Shown here piece after piece: positions 29,493 to 38,785 of a stretch of DNA of 64,000 nucleotides; within the stretch, counting starts at the first letter, position 1, and the number at the start of each line of letters is the position of its first letter. A program made the position numbers and the translations under genes. The stretch comes from Bacillota bacterium (GTDB lineage Bacteria > Bacillota > Clostridia > TANB77 > CAG-465): positions 1-64,000 of the forward strand of contig JAEWPS010000032.1 of NCBI GenBank assembly GCA_023460515.1, read 5' to 3'. The notes below the pieces were generated by a model. It had not been told where the DNA came from. It worked only from the letters and a program-made list of their open reading frames with translations, and ran no database searches.

Positions 29493-30215
29493 ATGGTATC
29501 TAGTGTTTTTTTTCTTGTCTTTACAGTAAGCGTAGCAACAAGTATAATTGGACTTTTTTTAGGAAGTGGAATTAATTCTAAAAGAAAAAATGTAGTTGCT
29601 AGCTTATATGAAATTTCTGCTGGAATGATGACAGGAATAGTATGTTTTGAAATGATTCCAGAGGGAATAGAAGTAGCAAATATAAATCTAACACTTATTG
29701 GCTGTATAGTTGGCGCTCTATTCACACTTTTATTAGATATAGGAGTAAATAGATATAAAAATAAAAAAAACAAATTAATCAATTCATCTTCATTAATAAT
29801 AATTATCTCTATGTCAGTTCATAATATAGTTGAGGGAATTGCTATTGGTTCTGCACTTGTTTATTCGATATCGTTAGGCATATCAATTCTTATATCTAAT
29901 GCCTTACATGATATACCTGAAGCAATGGTTGTGGGAATAGGAATTAATAAAGAAAGAAACAATATTATAAGAAAAATTATAAAAGCAATCATTTTAGGGA
30001 TTCCAACGGCTTTGGGTGCAATTATAGGAAATATAGTAGGTAATGTATCAAATACATATATTGCCTTAAGTCTATCTCTTGCAGGAGGCTGTATGCTTTA
30101 TATAGTTGCTTGTGATTTGATTCCAAGTTCGAAGGAAATATCTAAGAGAAAAATAGTATCTCTTGTATATATAATAGGGATATTATTTGGTTTGTATATA
30201 AGTACAGTTAAATAA
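29493..30215 (+). CDS. ZIP-family metal transporter
   Basis: Eight hydrophobic helices in 240 residues. The metal-binding helices have SVHNIVEGIAIG and NALHDIPEAMVVG, the HNxxEG and HxxPEG-type motifs of ZIP proteins. Probably imports zinc or another divalent metal. The start is the ATG at 29493; upstream TTG would exclude the ribosome site, which is held in a hairpin. Confidence 0.88.
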   Translation: MVSSVFFLVFTVSVATSIIGLFLGSGINSKRKNVVASLYEISAGMMTGIVCFEMIPEGIEVANINLTLIGCIVGALFTLLLDIGVNRYKNKKNKLINSSSLIIIISMSVHNIVEGIAIGSALVYSISLGISILISNALHDIPEAMVVGIGINKERNNIIRKIIKAIILGIPTALGAIIGNIVGNVSNTYIALSLSLAGGCMLYIVACDLIPSSKEISKRKIVSLVYIIGILFGLYISTVK

Positions 30216-30283
30216 AGTCAAAAGTATTGACAAATGTGATATAATATTCTTAATAACATTTTTTAAAATAGGGGGATTGTCTA

Positions 30284-30454
30284 ATGAGAATTCAAGAGAA
30301 TTACAATGGTATTGTAAATAAAATTGAAAGTATATGTCCCACCAATAATAACAAAACTAAACCAAATTTACCTGAAACAAAAAAAGGGAAAGATAGTTTG
30401 AAGGCAAATAATTTTAAAAGTATGTTAGATATAGAAATGAAAAAGTTAATTTGA
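30284..30454 (+). CDS. small hypothetical protein, 56 residues
   Basis: Reads MRIQENYNGIVNK at the start and NNFKSMLDIEMKKLI at the end; the middle is Asn/Lys/Pro-rich and probably disordered. AGGGGGA precedes the ATG and a strong terminator follows. No family recognised. The ribosome site and own terminator argue it is real. Confidence 0.6.
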   Translation: MRIQENYNGIVNKIESICPTNNNKTKPNLPETKKGKDSLKANNFKSMLDIEMKKLI

Positions 30455-30460
30455 AATAAA

Positions 30461-30494
30461 ATGTCATGTTGCAATTGTAACATGACGTTTTTTA
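30461..30494 (+). terminator. terminator after the 56-residue ORF
   Basis: GTCATGTT pairs with AACATGAC, extended by further pairs in the loop; GT6 follows. Confidence 0.85.
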
Positions 30495-30537
30495 TTTGGA
30501 TAATTATTTAAAAGGGTTTATATTTTTAGATTAACTA

Positions 30538-30566
30538 TTGATAATTAGTACTTATATTGGTATAAT
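30538..30566 (+). promoter_or_regulatory. sigma-A promoter of the LMW-PTP/rpiB operon
   Basis: TTGATA (30538-30543), 17 bp ending TGG, TATAAT (30561-30566). Confidence 0.75.
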
Positions 30567-30592
30567 ATATACAATGATAAGGAAGTGGTTTT

Positions 30593-31048
30593 TTGAAGAA
30601 GATTATGTTTATATGTACAGGCAATGTTTGTAGAAGTCCTATGGCACATGCTTATATGAAAAAAAGAATAAAAGATTTAAAAAAAGAGAATGAATATATA
30701 ATATCATCTTGTGGAACTCATGCAATAAAAAATCAAAGGGCGACAAATAACGCGATAGAGGTTATGAAAAAATATGAAGTTGATTTAAAAGAACATCTGG
30801 CAACTCGCATGGAGGATTCTAATATAATTAATTTTGATTTGATTTTTGCGTTAACAGAAATCCATAAAAAAGAAATTTTAAATATTTATCCTTCACTTAG
30901 TGGTAAAGTATTTACTTTAAAGGAATATGTAAATAAAAATGAAAAATATATAGACATAGATGATCCATGGGGATTAGATATTGTTGTATATGATGCAACT
31001 GCTAATGAGATAGTAAGAAGTATAGATAAATTGATTAAAATGATATAA
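30593..31048 (+). CDS. low-molecular-weight protein phosphatase (Tyr/Arg)
   Basis: 151 residues. The catalytic loop CTGNVCRSP fits CxGNxCRSP (CX5R), and the general-acid loop is DDPWG. TTG start with AAGGAAG upstream. Families include YwlE (protein-arginine phosphatase) and tyrosine phosphatases; the two cannot be separated with certainty here. The operon with rpiB matches ywlE-ywlF of Bacillus, which favours YwlE. Confidence 0.88.
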   Translation: MKKIMFICTGNVCRSPMAHAYMKKRIKDLKKENEYIISSCGTHAIKNQRATNNAIEVMKKYEVDLKEHLATRMEDSNIINFDLIFALTEIHKKEILNIYPSLSGKVFTLKEYVNKNEKYIDIDDPWGLDIVVYDATANEIVRSIDKLIKMI

Positions 31049-31060
31049 GGAAGTGAAATT

Positions 31061-31531
31061 ATGATAATAATTGGAGCAGATCACGCTGGATTTGATTTAA
31101 AAGATGTGATAATAGAATATTTTAAAGAAAGTAATATAGAGTATAAAGATGTTACTGATTATGATAGAAATGATGAGGATGATTACACAGATGTAGCAAT
31201 TGATGTATGCAATGGTGTTTTAAAAGATAAAAACAGCTTAGGGATTGCTATATGTGGAACAGGTTTGGGTATATGCGTTGCTTGTAACAAGGTAAAGGGA
31301 ATAATTGCCACTCCATGTTTTGATGTGTATACAGCAACAATGGCTAGGAAACATAATGATTCTAACGTTTTATGTTTAGGAGGAAGATTAGAATATTCTA
31401 AAAGCAGAAATACTATTATAGATATAATAAGAGCATTTTTAGACACTAAATTTGATGGAGAAAGACACTTAATCAGAGTAAATAAAATAAAACAAATGGA
31501 AGATAAATTTGGTACGAAGTTATGCAAATAG
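31061..31531 (+). CDS. rpiB: ribose-5-phosphate isomerase B family protein
   Basis: Interconverts ribose-5-P and ribulose-5-P. GADHAGFDLK, the catalytic Cys in ICGTGLG, and ARKHNDSNVLCLGGR all fit RpiB/LacAB; the neighbourhood favours RpiB. 156 residues. The stop overlaps the next gene's start by 10 bp. Confidence 0.92.
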   Translation: MIIIGADHAGFDLKDVIIEYFKESNIEYKDVTDYDRNDEDDYTDVAIDVCNGVLKDKNSLGIAICGTGLGICVACNKVKGIIATPCFDVYTATMARKHNDSNVLCLGGRLEYSKSRNTIIDIIRAFLDTKFDGERHLIRVNKIKQMEDKFGTKLCK

Positions 31532-32610
31532 TATATTTTATAATAATAATAACATTTGTATTATCAATAATTATAACACCATTAACAATTAAATTTGCTA
31601 ACAAATTCGGATTTGTTGATGTTCCTAAGGATAGTAGAAGGGTTCATGCAAAACCAATGCCGAGAATTGGTGGACTTGCTATAGTAATATCTATGCTTAT
31701 TGGACTAGCAATATATTATTTAATAACGATGAATATACCCTCTATTACTTTAAATAACAAGTTTTTTGGATATGTCTTGGGGGCATTGATAATATCTTCT
31801 ATGGGGCTTATTGATGATGTAATTAATATGAGGGCAAGATATAAGTTTATATTTCAATTATTAGCAGCTACAGTTATATATTTTTTCGGTGTTTCTATTG
31901 AGGGAATTAAAATACCATTTATATATACTAATCTTATAGATTTTGGATTTTTATCATTTCCAATAACCTTAATTTGGGTAATTGGAATAACAAATGCAGT
32001 TAATTTAATAGATGGATTAGATGGTTTAGCTGCTGGTATATCAGCAATTTCAGCAACAGCACTACTTACTATATTTATTACTACCTCTTCAAGTTTAGAG
32101 GCAATAGTAATAACTGCTGTGTTAGTTGGAGCAACACTAGGTTTTTTACCTTTTAATTTTAATCCAGCAAAGACATTTATGGGTGATGTAGGATCTAATT
32201 TTCTAGGATTTACTTTGGCAACAGTTTCAATACTAGGTTTTGCAAAAGGATACACATTAATAGCTATTATTGCACCGATACTTACTTTAGGGGTTCCAAT
32301 TTTCGATACTTTATTTGCTATGATAAGAAGATTTTTAGCAGGGAAACCTATGCTAAGTCCAGATGGTGGGCATGTTCATCATAGACTACTTAAAAGAGGA
32401 TTTAACCAAAGACAAGCCGTATTGATGCTTTATACCGTTACAAGTTTGTTATGTATAGTTGCTGTTACAATAATATCAGCAGATATATACAAATTAGTTT
32501 TACTAATATTTGCAACAATAACATTTGTTATACTTGGCTATGTAACAACTATAAAACATAAAAATATTAAACAATTAGATGAAAATATTGAAATTAAAAA
32601 GGATAAATAA
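31522..32610 (+). CDS. undecaprenyl-phosphate GlcNAc-1-phosphate transferase (WecA/TagO family)
   Basis: Integral membrane enzyme with about 11 helices, 362 residues, that starts wall polymer synthesis by linking a sugar-1-phosphate to undecaprenyl phosphate. GLIDDVINMRARYKF carries the DD motif, NLIDGLDGLAAGI the second Asp motif, and DGGHVHHRLLKRG the HHR-type loop that marks TagO/WecA rather than MraY. Which wall polymer is initiated is unknown. Confidence 0.92.
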   Translation: MQIVYFIIIITFVLSIIITPLTIKFANKFGFVDVPKDSRRVHAKPMPRIGGLAIVISMLIGLAIYYLITMNIPSITLNNKFFGYVLGALIISSMGLIDDVINMRARYKFIFQLLAATVIYFFGVSIEGIKIPFIYTNLIDFGFLSFPITLIWVIGITNAVNLIDGLDGLAAGISAISATALLTIFITTSSSLEAIVITAVLVGATLGFLPFNFNPAKTFMGDVGSNFLGFTLATVSILGFAKGYTLIAIIAPILTLGVPIFDTLFAMIRRFLAGKPMLSPDGGHVHHRLLKRGFNQRQAVLMLYTVTSLLCIVAVTIISADIYKLVLLIFATITFVILGYVTTIKHKNIKQLDENIEIKKDK

Positions 32611-32650
32611 ATATAAAATAGATATAATATAATGGAAGGGATGTATTTAT

Positions 32651-33088
32651 ATGAAAGAAATGTTATTAAATGAACTAAAAGAAGCTATGAGAGATAAAGA
32701 TGAGCTTAGAAAAGACACTATTACAATGTTAAGAGCTTCAATATTACAAATAGAAAAAGATGAAAAAAAAGTACTTAATGATGATGATATTAAAATAGTT
32801 GTAGCGAAAGAAGTAAAAAAGAGAAAAGAGTCTATTCTTGAATTTGAAAAGGCAGAAAGATTGGATTTAGTAGAAGGTTTAAATAGAGAAATAGAAATTT
32901 TATCTAAATATTTGCCAGTACAATTAAGTGAAGATCAAATCAGAGAATTAGTTAAAGAGTCGATTTCCTTAACAGGAGCTGTTTCATCAAAAGATATGGG
33001 TAAAGTGATGCAAGACTTAAGACCTAAGACTAACGGGAAAGCTGATGGAAAGTTAGTTAGTGATATAGTTAAAGAATTATTAAAATAA
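32651..33088 (+). CDS. YqeY/GatB-like protein
   Basis: 145 residues matching the YqeY family, related to the tail domain of GatB: MLRASILQIEKDEKK, SILEFEKAERLDLV, YLPVQLSEDQI, and MGKVMQDLRPKTNGKADGK. Function unproven; the fold suggests tRNA binding. GGAAGGGATG lies upstream. Confidence 0.9.
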   Translation: MKEMLLNELKEAMRDKDELRKDTITMLRASILQIEKDEKKVLNDDDIKIVVAKEVKKRKESILEFEKAERLDLVEGLNREIEILSKYLPVQLSEDQIRELVKESISLTGAVSSKDMGKVMQDLRPKTNGKADGKLVSDIVKELLK

Positions 33089-33099
33089 AGGAGCAATTA

Positions 33100-34362
33100 A
33101 TGGAAAAAATATATAAAGTTAATGATAGTAAATTTAAAAGTATATATTTATCATATAATTTTACTTTTGAAACTAATAAAGAAGATATACCTAAGAATGT
33201 TATAACAAGTTTAATACTTTCGAAGGGATCTAAAAAATATAAAACTAGTAAAGAAATAGAAAAATATTTGTCTAGTTTATATGGAACAAATTTTGATATA
33301 AATATGGAGAAAATAGGGGATTTATATAATATAGAGTTCAGATTAGAATGTGTAAACAAGAAATTTTTACCTAATAATGTAGATGTATTTATGGATGCAA
33401 TTAAATTTTTAAATGAGATTATATATAATCCAAAAATAGAAAATAATGAATTTGATAATGTAATCTTTGAAAGAGAAAAGAGTTTTATCATAGATAAAAT
33501 TAGTAAGAAAAAAGATGAAAAATTAAGGTATGCAGTACTTAAAACTGAAGAAATTTTGTGTGAAAAAGAACCTTTTGGTACTTACATTTATGGAGATATT
33601 AAAGACGCAAATAATGTTAAAATAGATGATATCTATGAGGCGTATCAAAATATAATAAATAAATCAAATATTTCTGTTATTGTATCTGGAAATTTGGTTG
33701 GATATGAAGATATAGATCAATATATAAAAGAAATTTTTATTAATAGATTCAATAATAATGAAATAGATAAAACATTAATTAATAAGTCTATCAAAAGAAG
33801 ATTTTGTGTTGAAGATGTAAAAGAAATAAAAGAAAAAATACAGACAAATCAAGCCGTAATAACAATTGGTTTAAGGGTAGAAGATTTAGAACAAAATGAT
33901 TTTTATGCGCTTAATGTTTATAATAGCATTTTAGGTGGAACACCAAGTTCTAAGTTATTTCAAAATGTAAGAGAGAAAGAATCATTGGCTTATACAACAA
34001 AATCTAGGTACTACAGATTTAAAGGTATTTTTATCATATATGCAGGTATAGAAGAAAGTAACTACGAGAGAGCTAAAAAAGTTATACTAGACCAAATTAG
34101 CGATATGGAGAACGGAAATATATCTGAATTAGAACTTAACTCGTCAAAACAGTCATTGGTAAATGATTTACTAGAATGGAATGACTCTAAAATTTCTTTG
34201 GCTAAGTTAGCCTATACAAACGTAATAAATAATGAAAAGATAACTATAGATGAGCTTATAACTAACATGAAGGCTGTTGAAATAGAGGATGTAGTGAGAA
34301 TTGCTAAAAAGGTAAAATTACAATTGATTTATATGCTGGGTGGTGAAGATGTTGAAAAATAA
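33100..34362 (+). CDS. M16-family protein lacking the zinc motif (YmfF-like)
   Basis: 420 residues with two M16-like halves. No HxxEH is present where the zinc site should be, so this is the non-catalytic partner. The C-terminal half keeps SILGGTPSSKLFQNVREKESLAY, typical of M16 domains. AAAGGAG precedes the ATG. It is followed by the catalytic subunit with a 14-bp overlap, which suggests a heterodimer. Confidence 0.88.
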   Translation: MEKIYKVNDSKFKSIYLSYNFTFETNKEDIPKNVITSLILSKGSKKYKTSKEIEKYLSSLYGTNFDINMEKIGDLYNIEFRLECVNKKFLPNNVDVFMDAIKFLNEIIYNPKIENNEFDNVIFEREKSFIIDKISKKKDEKLRYAVLKTEEILCEKEPFGTYIYGDIKDANNVKIDDIYEAYQNIINKSNISVIVSGNLVGYEDIDQYIKEIFINRFNNNEIDKTLINKSIKRRFCVEDVKEIKEKIQTNQAVITIGLRVEDLEQNDFYALNVYNSILGGTPSSKLFQNVREKESLAYTTKSRYYRFKGIFIIYAGIEESNYERAKKVILDQISDMENGNISELELNSSKQSLVNDLLEWNDSKISLAKLAYTNVINNEKITIDELITNMKAVEIEDVVRIAKKVKLQLIYMLGGEDVEK

Positions 34363-35635
34363 TATAGAAATTATTAACAATGATAATTTGAATGAATCTA
34401 TTTATAAAAAAGTACTTGAAAATGGATTGGAAGTATACATTTGTGTAAAAAAAGGATTTACTAAAAAAATAGGAATGTTTGGGACTAAATATGGATCTAT
34501 AAATAATGATTTTGTTGATTCTTCGACTGGTGAAAGAATAAATGTTCCTGATGGAGTTGCACATTTTTTAGAACATAAATTATTTGAACAAGAAGGGGCT
34601 AATGCATTAGATCTATTTTCAAAGGAGGGTATATCTTCAAATGCGTATACATCTTTTGATCAAACTGTGTATTATTTTGAAACAATAGATAAGTTTAAAA
34701 TCGGTTTAGAGATGCTAATTAAGTTAGTTAAAACTCCATATTTCACTGAAGAAAATGTTCAAAAAGAACAAGGTATAATAGGTCAAGAAATTTCTATGTA
34801 TGATGATGACCCTAATTTTAATGTTTATTTTAATGCTCTTAGAGCAATGTATATTAAACATCCAATAAGAATAGACATTGCAGGAACAATTGATAGTATA
34901 TCAAAAATAGATAAAGAAATCTTGTATAAATGTTATAATACATTTTATAATTCTAATAATATGTTTATTGTAATTGTTGGGGATGTTGATGTTGAAAATA
35001 CTATTGATATCATAAATGAAAACATTAAATTATATGAAAATGTTAACAATAAAGATAAAGTAATTAAATTTGGAGTAGATGAGCCAAAAAACATATTACA
35101 AAAGAGAATAGAAAAAGATATGGGATTATATATGCCTCAAGTTTCTATAGGTTATAAATTAGAACCAGCTCAAAAGAATGATAGAATAAAAACTGAAATA
35201 ATAGCGGATATAGTTTCTGATATGTATTTTTCTAAAAGTTCTAATTTTTTTGAAAGTGAATATAATAAAGGTGCAGTAAATGATACCATAGATTTTTCGT
35301 ATGAGGGAAATAAGGATTTTGCACATATTATAATTTCTACGACATCTATTAATGTTAATGAAATTGAAAATGATATTTTTGAATATATTGAAAAGATTAA
35401 AACTGAAGAAATTGATACAGAGCTATTTGAAAATACAAAAAGAAGAAAAATTGGTGAGAATATTGTAGTATCAGAAAATCTAAATAGTTCTTATAGAAGA
35501 ATTATTGACAGTATATTGAATGAAAATACACTATACTATGATATTGAAGTATTAAGCAATATAAGAATAGATGATATAAAGGACTTTTTAAAAACATTAG
35601 AATTATCAAAATCAGTTATTTCAATAGTAAAATAG
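34349..35635 (+). CDS. M16-family zinc peptidase (YmfH-like), catalytic subunit
   Basis: 428 residues. The inverted zinc motif HFLEH is at 72-76, with the third ligand Glu in EEN..EQGIIGQEI. Start ATG at 34349 with GGTGG inside the preceding gene; the open frame upstream is GTG GTG. Pairing of an active with an inactive M16 protein matches YmfF-YmfH of Bacillus. Substrate unknown. Confidence 0.9.
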   Translation: MLKNNIEIINNDNLNESIYKKVLENGLEVYICVKKGFTKKIGMFGTKYGSINNDFVDSSTGERINVPDGVAHFLEHKLFEQEGANALDLFSKEGISSNAYTSFDQTVYYFETIDKFKIGLEMLIKLVKTPYFTEENVQKEQGIIGQEISMYDDDPNFNVYFNALRAMYIKHPIRIDIAGTIDSISKIDKEILYKCYNTFYNSNNMFIVIVGDVDVENTIDIINENIKLYENVNNKDKVIKFGVDEPKNILQKRIEKDMGLYMPQVSIGYKLEPAQKNDRIKTEIIADIVSDMYFSKSSNFFESEYNKGAVNDTIDFSYEGNKDFAHIIISTTSINVNEIENDIFEYIEKIKTEEIDTELFENTKRRKIGENIVVSENLNSSYRRIIDSILNENTLYYDIEVLSNIRIDDIKDFLKTLELSKSVISIVK

Positions 35636-35640
35636 GATTA

Positions 35641-35686
35641 ACAAAACACATATATATTAAAAGATATATGTGTTTTGTCTTTATTT
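35641..35686 (+). terminator. terminator after the M16 pair
   Basis: ACAAAACACATATAT pairs with ATATATGTGTTTTGT; a CTTTATTTT tract follows. Confidence 0.8.
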
Positions 35687-35751
35687 TAAATATATATATA
35701 TAAGGAATAATTTAAAATCTTATTAATAAAATGTAATAGGTGATTTTGATT

Positions 35752-37245
35752 ATGAAAAAATTAACAGACGACTTAGGTAAACCAATATTTAATGATGATT
35801 TTTCTTTGTCTACAGGTATACCAGGTATAACAGTAATAGAGGATACATATATGATGAATAAGCTTGCACATTTTAATAGAGAAAGAATACCTGAAAGGGT
35901 TGTTCACGCAAAGGGCTCTGGAGCTTTTGGATACTTTGAAGTTATAAATGATTTGAGTAAATATACATGCGCAAAGTTTTTATCTAAAGTAGGTAAAAAA
36001 ACAGAAATGTTAGCGAGATTTTCGACTGTTGGTGGTGAAAAAGGTTCATCAGATACCGCGAGAGATCCAAGAGGATTTGCACTCAAATTTTATACTGAAG
36101 AGGGTAATTATGATTTAGTAGGGAATAACACACCAGTTTTTTTTATAAGGGATGCTATAAAATTTCCGGATTTTATTCATTCTCAAAAAAAAGATCCTAA
36201 GAGCGGGCTAATTAACTATAATATGTTTTGGGATTTTCTTTCACTTACACCAGAATCTATGCATCAGGTCATAATACTTTTTTCTGATAGAGGTATACCA
36301 AAAGGTTTTAGACATATGCATGGATTTGGAACTAACACATTTATGTGGTATAATGAAAAAAATGAGTATTGCTGGATTAAATATCACTTAAAAACTGAAC
36401 AAGGTATAGATAATTTTAATCAGGAAGAAGCAAATATTTTGTCTGGAATAGATCCAGATAGTTCAAGGCATGATTTATATGATAGTATAAAATCTGGTAA
36501 CTATCCATCATGGAAAGTATATGTGCAAATAATGAGTGCTGAAGAAGCAAAAAAATATAAATTTGATCCTTTTGATCCAACAAAAGTATGGTATCATAAA
36601 GATTATCCACTTATTCCACTTGGTAGGATGGTATTAGATAAGAATCCACAAAATTTTTTTACGGATATAGAGCAAGCTGCATTTTCCCCATCACATTTTG
36701 TTAGAGGTATTGGTCCTTCACCAGATAAATTGTTGCAAGGAAGACTTATGGCATATCCTGATGCACATAGACATAGAATAGGAACAAATTCAAATGAACT
36801 TAGTGTAAATAAAGCAAAAAATATGGTTACAACATATCAAAAAGATGGTAATATGGCTGATGATTCTCAAGGAAATACAAAGCTCAATTATTTTCCTAAT
36901 AGTTATGAAGATGTTTATACTGATCAAAAATATAAAACACCAAATTTTGATATTTCTGGTTTTGTTCAAAGACATACTTATCCATCATCAGATAAAGACT
37001 TTGAGCAACCCGGTGAATTATATAGAAGAGTAATGAATGATAAACAAAAAGAAATATTGATTAATAATATATGTAATAGTTTGAGATATGCAGATCTTAA
37101 ATTACAATATAGAATGACTTCGTTATTTTATAAAACAGATGTGAATCTAGGAACTAGAATAGCAGATATATTGTCACTAAATATAGAAAATATAAGAGCT
37201 TTGGCCTCAATGACACAGGAACAAAGAGTTACAAATACAAAGTGA
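35752..37245 (+). CDS. katA: haem catalase
   Basis: Converts hydrogen peroxide to water and oxygen. Small-subunit monofunctional catalase of 497 residues: catalytic His52 in VVHAKGSGAFG, the conserved Asn in DLVGNNTPVFF (125/126), and the proximal haem Tyr335 in RLMAYPDAHRHR. AGGTGA fits the ATG at 35752. Together with a peroxiredoxin elsewhere in the window it indicates tolerance of oxygen exposure. Confidence 0.96.
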   Translation: MKKLTDDLGKPIFNDDFSLSTGIPGITVIEDTYMMNKLAHFNRERIPERVVHAKGSGAFGYFEVINDLSKYTCAKFLSKVGKKTEMLARFSTVGGEKGSSDTARDPRGFALKFYTEEGNYDLVGNNTPVFFIRDAIKFPDFIHSQKKDPKSGLINYNMFWDFLSLTPESMHQVIILFSDRGIPKGFRHMHGFGTNTFMWYNEKNEYCWIKYHLKTEQGIDNFNQEEANILSGIDPDSSRHDLYDSIKSGNYPSWKVYVQIMSAEEAKKYKFDPFDPTKVWYHKDYPLIPLGRMVLDKNPQNFFTDIEQAAFSPSHFVRGIGPSPDKLLQGRLMAYPDAHRHRIGTNSNELSVNKAKNMVTTYQKDGNMADDSQGNTKLNYFPNSYEDVYTDQKYKTPNFDISGFVQRHTYPSSDKDFEQPGELYRRVMNDKQKEILINNICNSLRYADLKLQYRMTSLFYKTDVNLGTRIADILSLNIENIRALASMTQEQRVTNTK

Positions 37246-37393
37246 TATACAATTAAGGATGTTTATAAGCTTATATAGCATTCTTTTTTAAAATTCCATT
37301 AAATTTTCATTATTTGATTGATAAACAATAATATATATGATAAAATTTATTTATTCGTTAAATTAAACTTATTGAAAGGAAATAAATGATTTT

Positions 37394-37747
37394 ATGAAGT
37401 ATATAATAATAACAATTTGTTTTATAGTATCATATTGCGGATTTGGTGCAATAAACTTTTATCAGGCAAAAAATGTAGAACCTTCAATTAGAAATTTAAT
37501 ACTATATAATTTATGCATAATTCCTATAACTTTTATAATGAATTTAATAGTAACATTTACTTTTAATAAAGGATATAAGGCAGTAGGAGAAATGCTTCCA
37601 ATAACAATAATTTATTTAGCAGTTGGAGTTTTTTCTTATGTAATAGTAAATTATATTTTCTTTAAAGAAATTCCAAAACTAAATCAATTAATTGCCATTG
37701 TATTAGTATTTATAGCATTGATACTTTGTAATATAAAGGGTAAATAA
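37394..37747 (+). CDS. small four-helix membrane protein, DMT/EamA-like
   Basis: 117 residues with four predicted helices (about 2-20, 36-56, 68-88, 96-112). The size and spacing resemble small multidrug-resistance or half-EamA transporters, but key SMR residues such as the Glu in helix 1 are absent. The function is not assigned. AAAGGAAA precedes the ATG. Separate transcription unit after katA. Confidence 0.65.
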   Translation: MKYIIITICFIVSYCGFGAINFYQAKNVEPSIRNLILYNLCIIPITFIMNLIVTFTFNKGYKAVGEMLPITIIYLAVGVFSYVIVNYIFFKEIPKLNQLIAIVLVFIALILCNIKGK

Positions 37748-37777
37748 AAACAGTAGTATATATACTACTGTTTTTTA
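37745..37777. terminator. bidirectional terminator between convergent genes
   Basis: AAAAACAGTAGTATA pairs with TATACTACTGTTTTTT; serves the four-helix protein gene (+) and nrdR (-). Confidence 0.85.
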
Positions 37778-37782
37778 CAATA

Positions 37783-38232
37783 TTACTTTAAAAGTTTGTT
37801 TAATTCTTTTTTAAATTCATTAATGTCTTTAAATTGTCTATATACTGATGCAAATCTTACATAAGCAATTTCATCAATTTCCCTTAACTTTTGAATAACA
37901 ATTTCACCAATTTTAGAAGCTTCGATTTCTTTTTCCATAGAATTATTTAATTCCATTTCAATTTCATCAACAGTTCTTTCTATAACATTTAATGGTACTG
38001 GTCTTTTTTCACATGCTCTAAGCATACCATTTATTATTTTATTTCTATCAAATTGCTGCCTTATACCATTTTTCTTTATTACGACTATAGGTGTATATTC
38101 AATTTTTTCATAAGTAGTAAACCTATTTCCACATCCTAAACATTCACGTCTTCTTCTAGTTGAATTTCCATCTTCTACAGTTCGAGAATCTACAACTTTG
38201 CTTTCTTCGTTTCCACATTTTAAACATTTCAT
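37783..38232 (-). CDS. nrdR: ribonucleotide reductase repressor NrdR
   Basis: 149 residues: zinc ribbon with Cys3, Cys6, Cys31 and Cys34, then an ATP-cone domain starting [17 protein letters not shown]. It binds NrdR boxes when dATP is high; a matching box is present upstream of nrdD. GAGGTG lies upstream. Last gene of nrdD-nrdG-nrdR. Confidence 0.96.
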   Translation of the reverse strand: MKCLKCGNEESKVVDSRTVEDGNSTRRRRECLGCGNRFTTYEKIEYTPIVVIKKNGIRQQFDRNKIINGMLRACEKRPVPLNVIERTVDEIEMELNNSMEKEIEASKIGEIVIQKLREIDEIAYVRFASVYRQFKDINEFKKELNKLLK

Positions 38233-38241
38233 AAAAACACC

Positions 38242-38757
38242 TCAATTAAAATTATATATAACAATATTATTATTTTTTAAACTTTCTTTACAATCTATTG
38301 ATCTTTGGTTTGTACTACCTCTATAAGCTAAAGCATCACTTTTAAAATTAATATCAAATTTACCGTCGATAAGAATATCGGTATTATTTAGTAATGAATT
38401 AAATCCGTTATTTTGATTTGAATTCTTTAATAAAAATTCAAATTCATATCCTGTATATACAATCACATCCAGTTTTTTTCTATCTAACTTTGATAGTAGT
38501 TGTGATACTTGTTTAGCTTGCATAAATGGTTCTCCACCACTTACGGTAATACCTTTTAAAAGAGGATTCTTAGTAATGTCGGTTATAATATCATCTATAG
38601 CTATAAGATTTCCACAATTAAATGAATGAGTTTGAGGATTGTGACATCCATCACATTTATGTGGACAACCTTGTGTAAATAATACATATCTTATTCCTGG
38701 TCCATCTACAATTGACTCTTTAACTATTCCAGATAACCTAATTTTTTCATTGCCCAT
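38242..38757 (-). CDS. nrdG: anaerobic ribonucleotide reductase activating protein
   Basis: Radical-SAM activase of 171 residues with CPHKCDGC (CxxxCxxC) near residue 31 and GGEPF. It generates the glycyl radical on NrdD. GGAGG precedes the ATG. Between nrdD and nrdR. Confidence 0.95.
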   Translation of the reverse strand: MGNEKIRLSGIVKESIVDGPGIRYVLFTQGCPHKCDGCHNPQTHSFNCGNLIAIDDIITDITKNPLLKGITVSGGEPFMQAKQVSQLLSKLDRKKLDVIVYTGYEFEFLLKNSNQNNGFNSLLNNTDILIDGKFDINFKSDALAYRGSTNQRSIDCKESLKNNNIVIYNFN

Positions 38758-38785
38758 AAAAATACCTCCGCACTAAAAATCTATA

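Noticed and set aside
30225..30250. TTGACA with TATAAT seven bases later before the 56-residue ORF
   Set aside because: Spacing is too short for a sigma-A promoter, and the alternative 17-bp pairs have poor hexamers.
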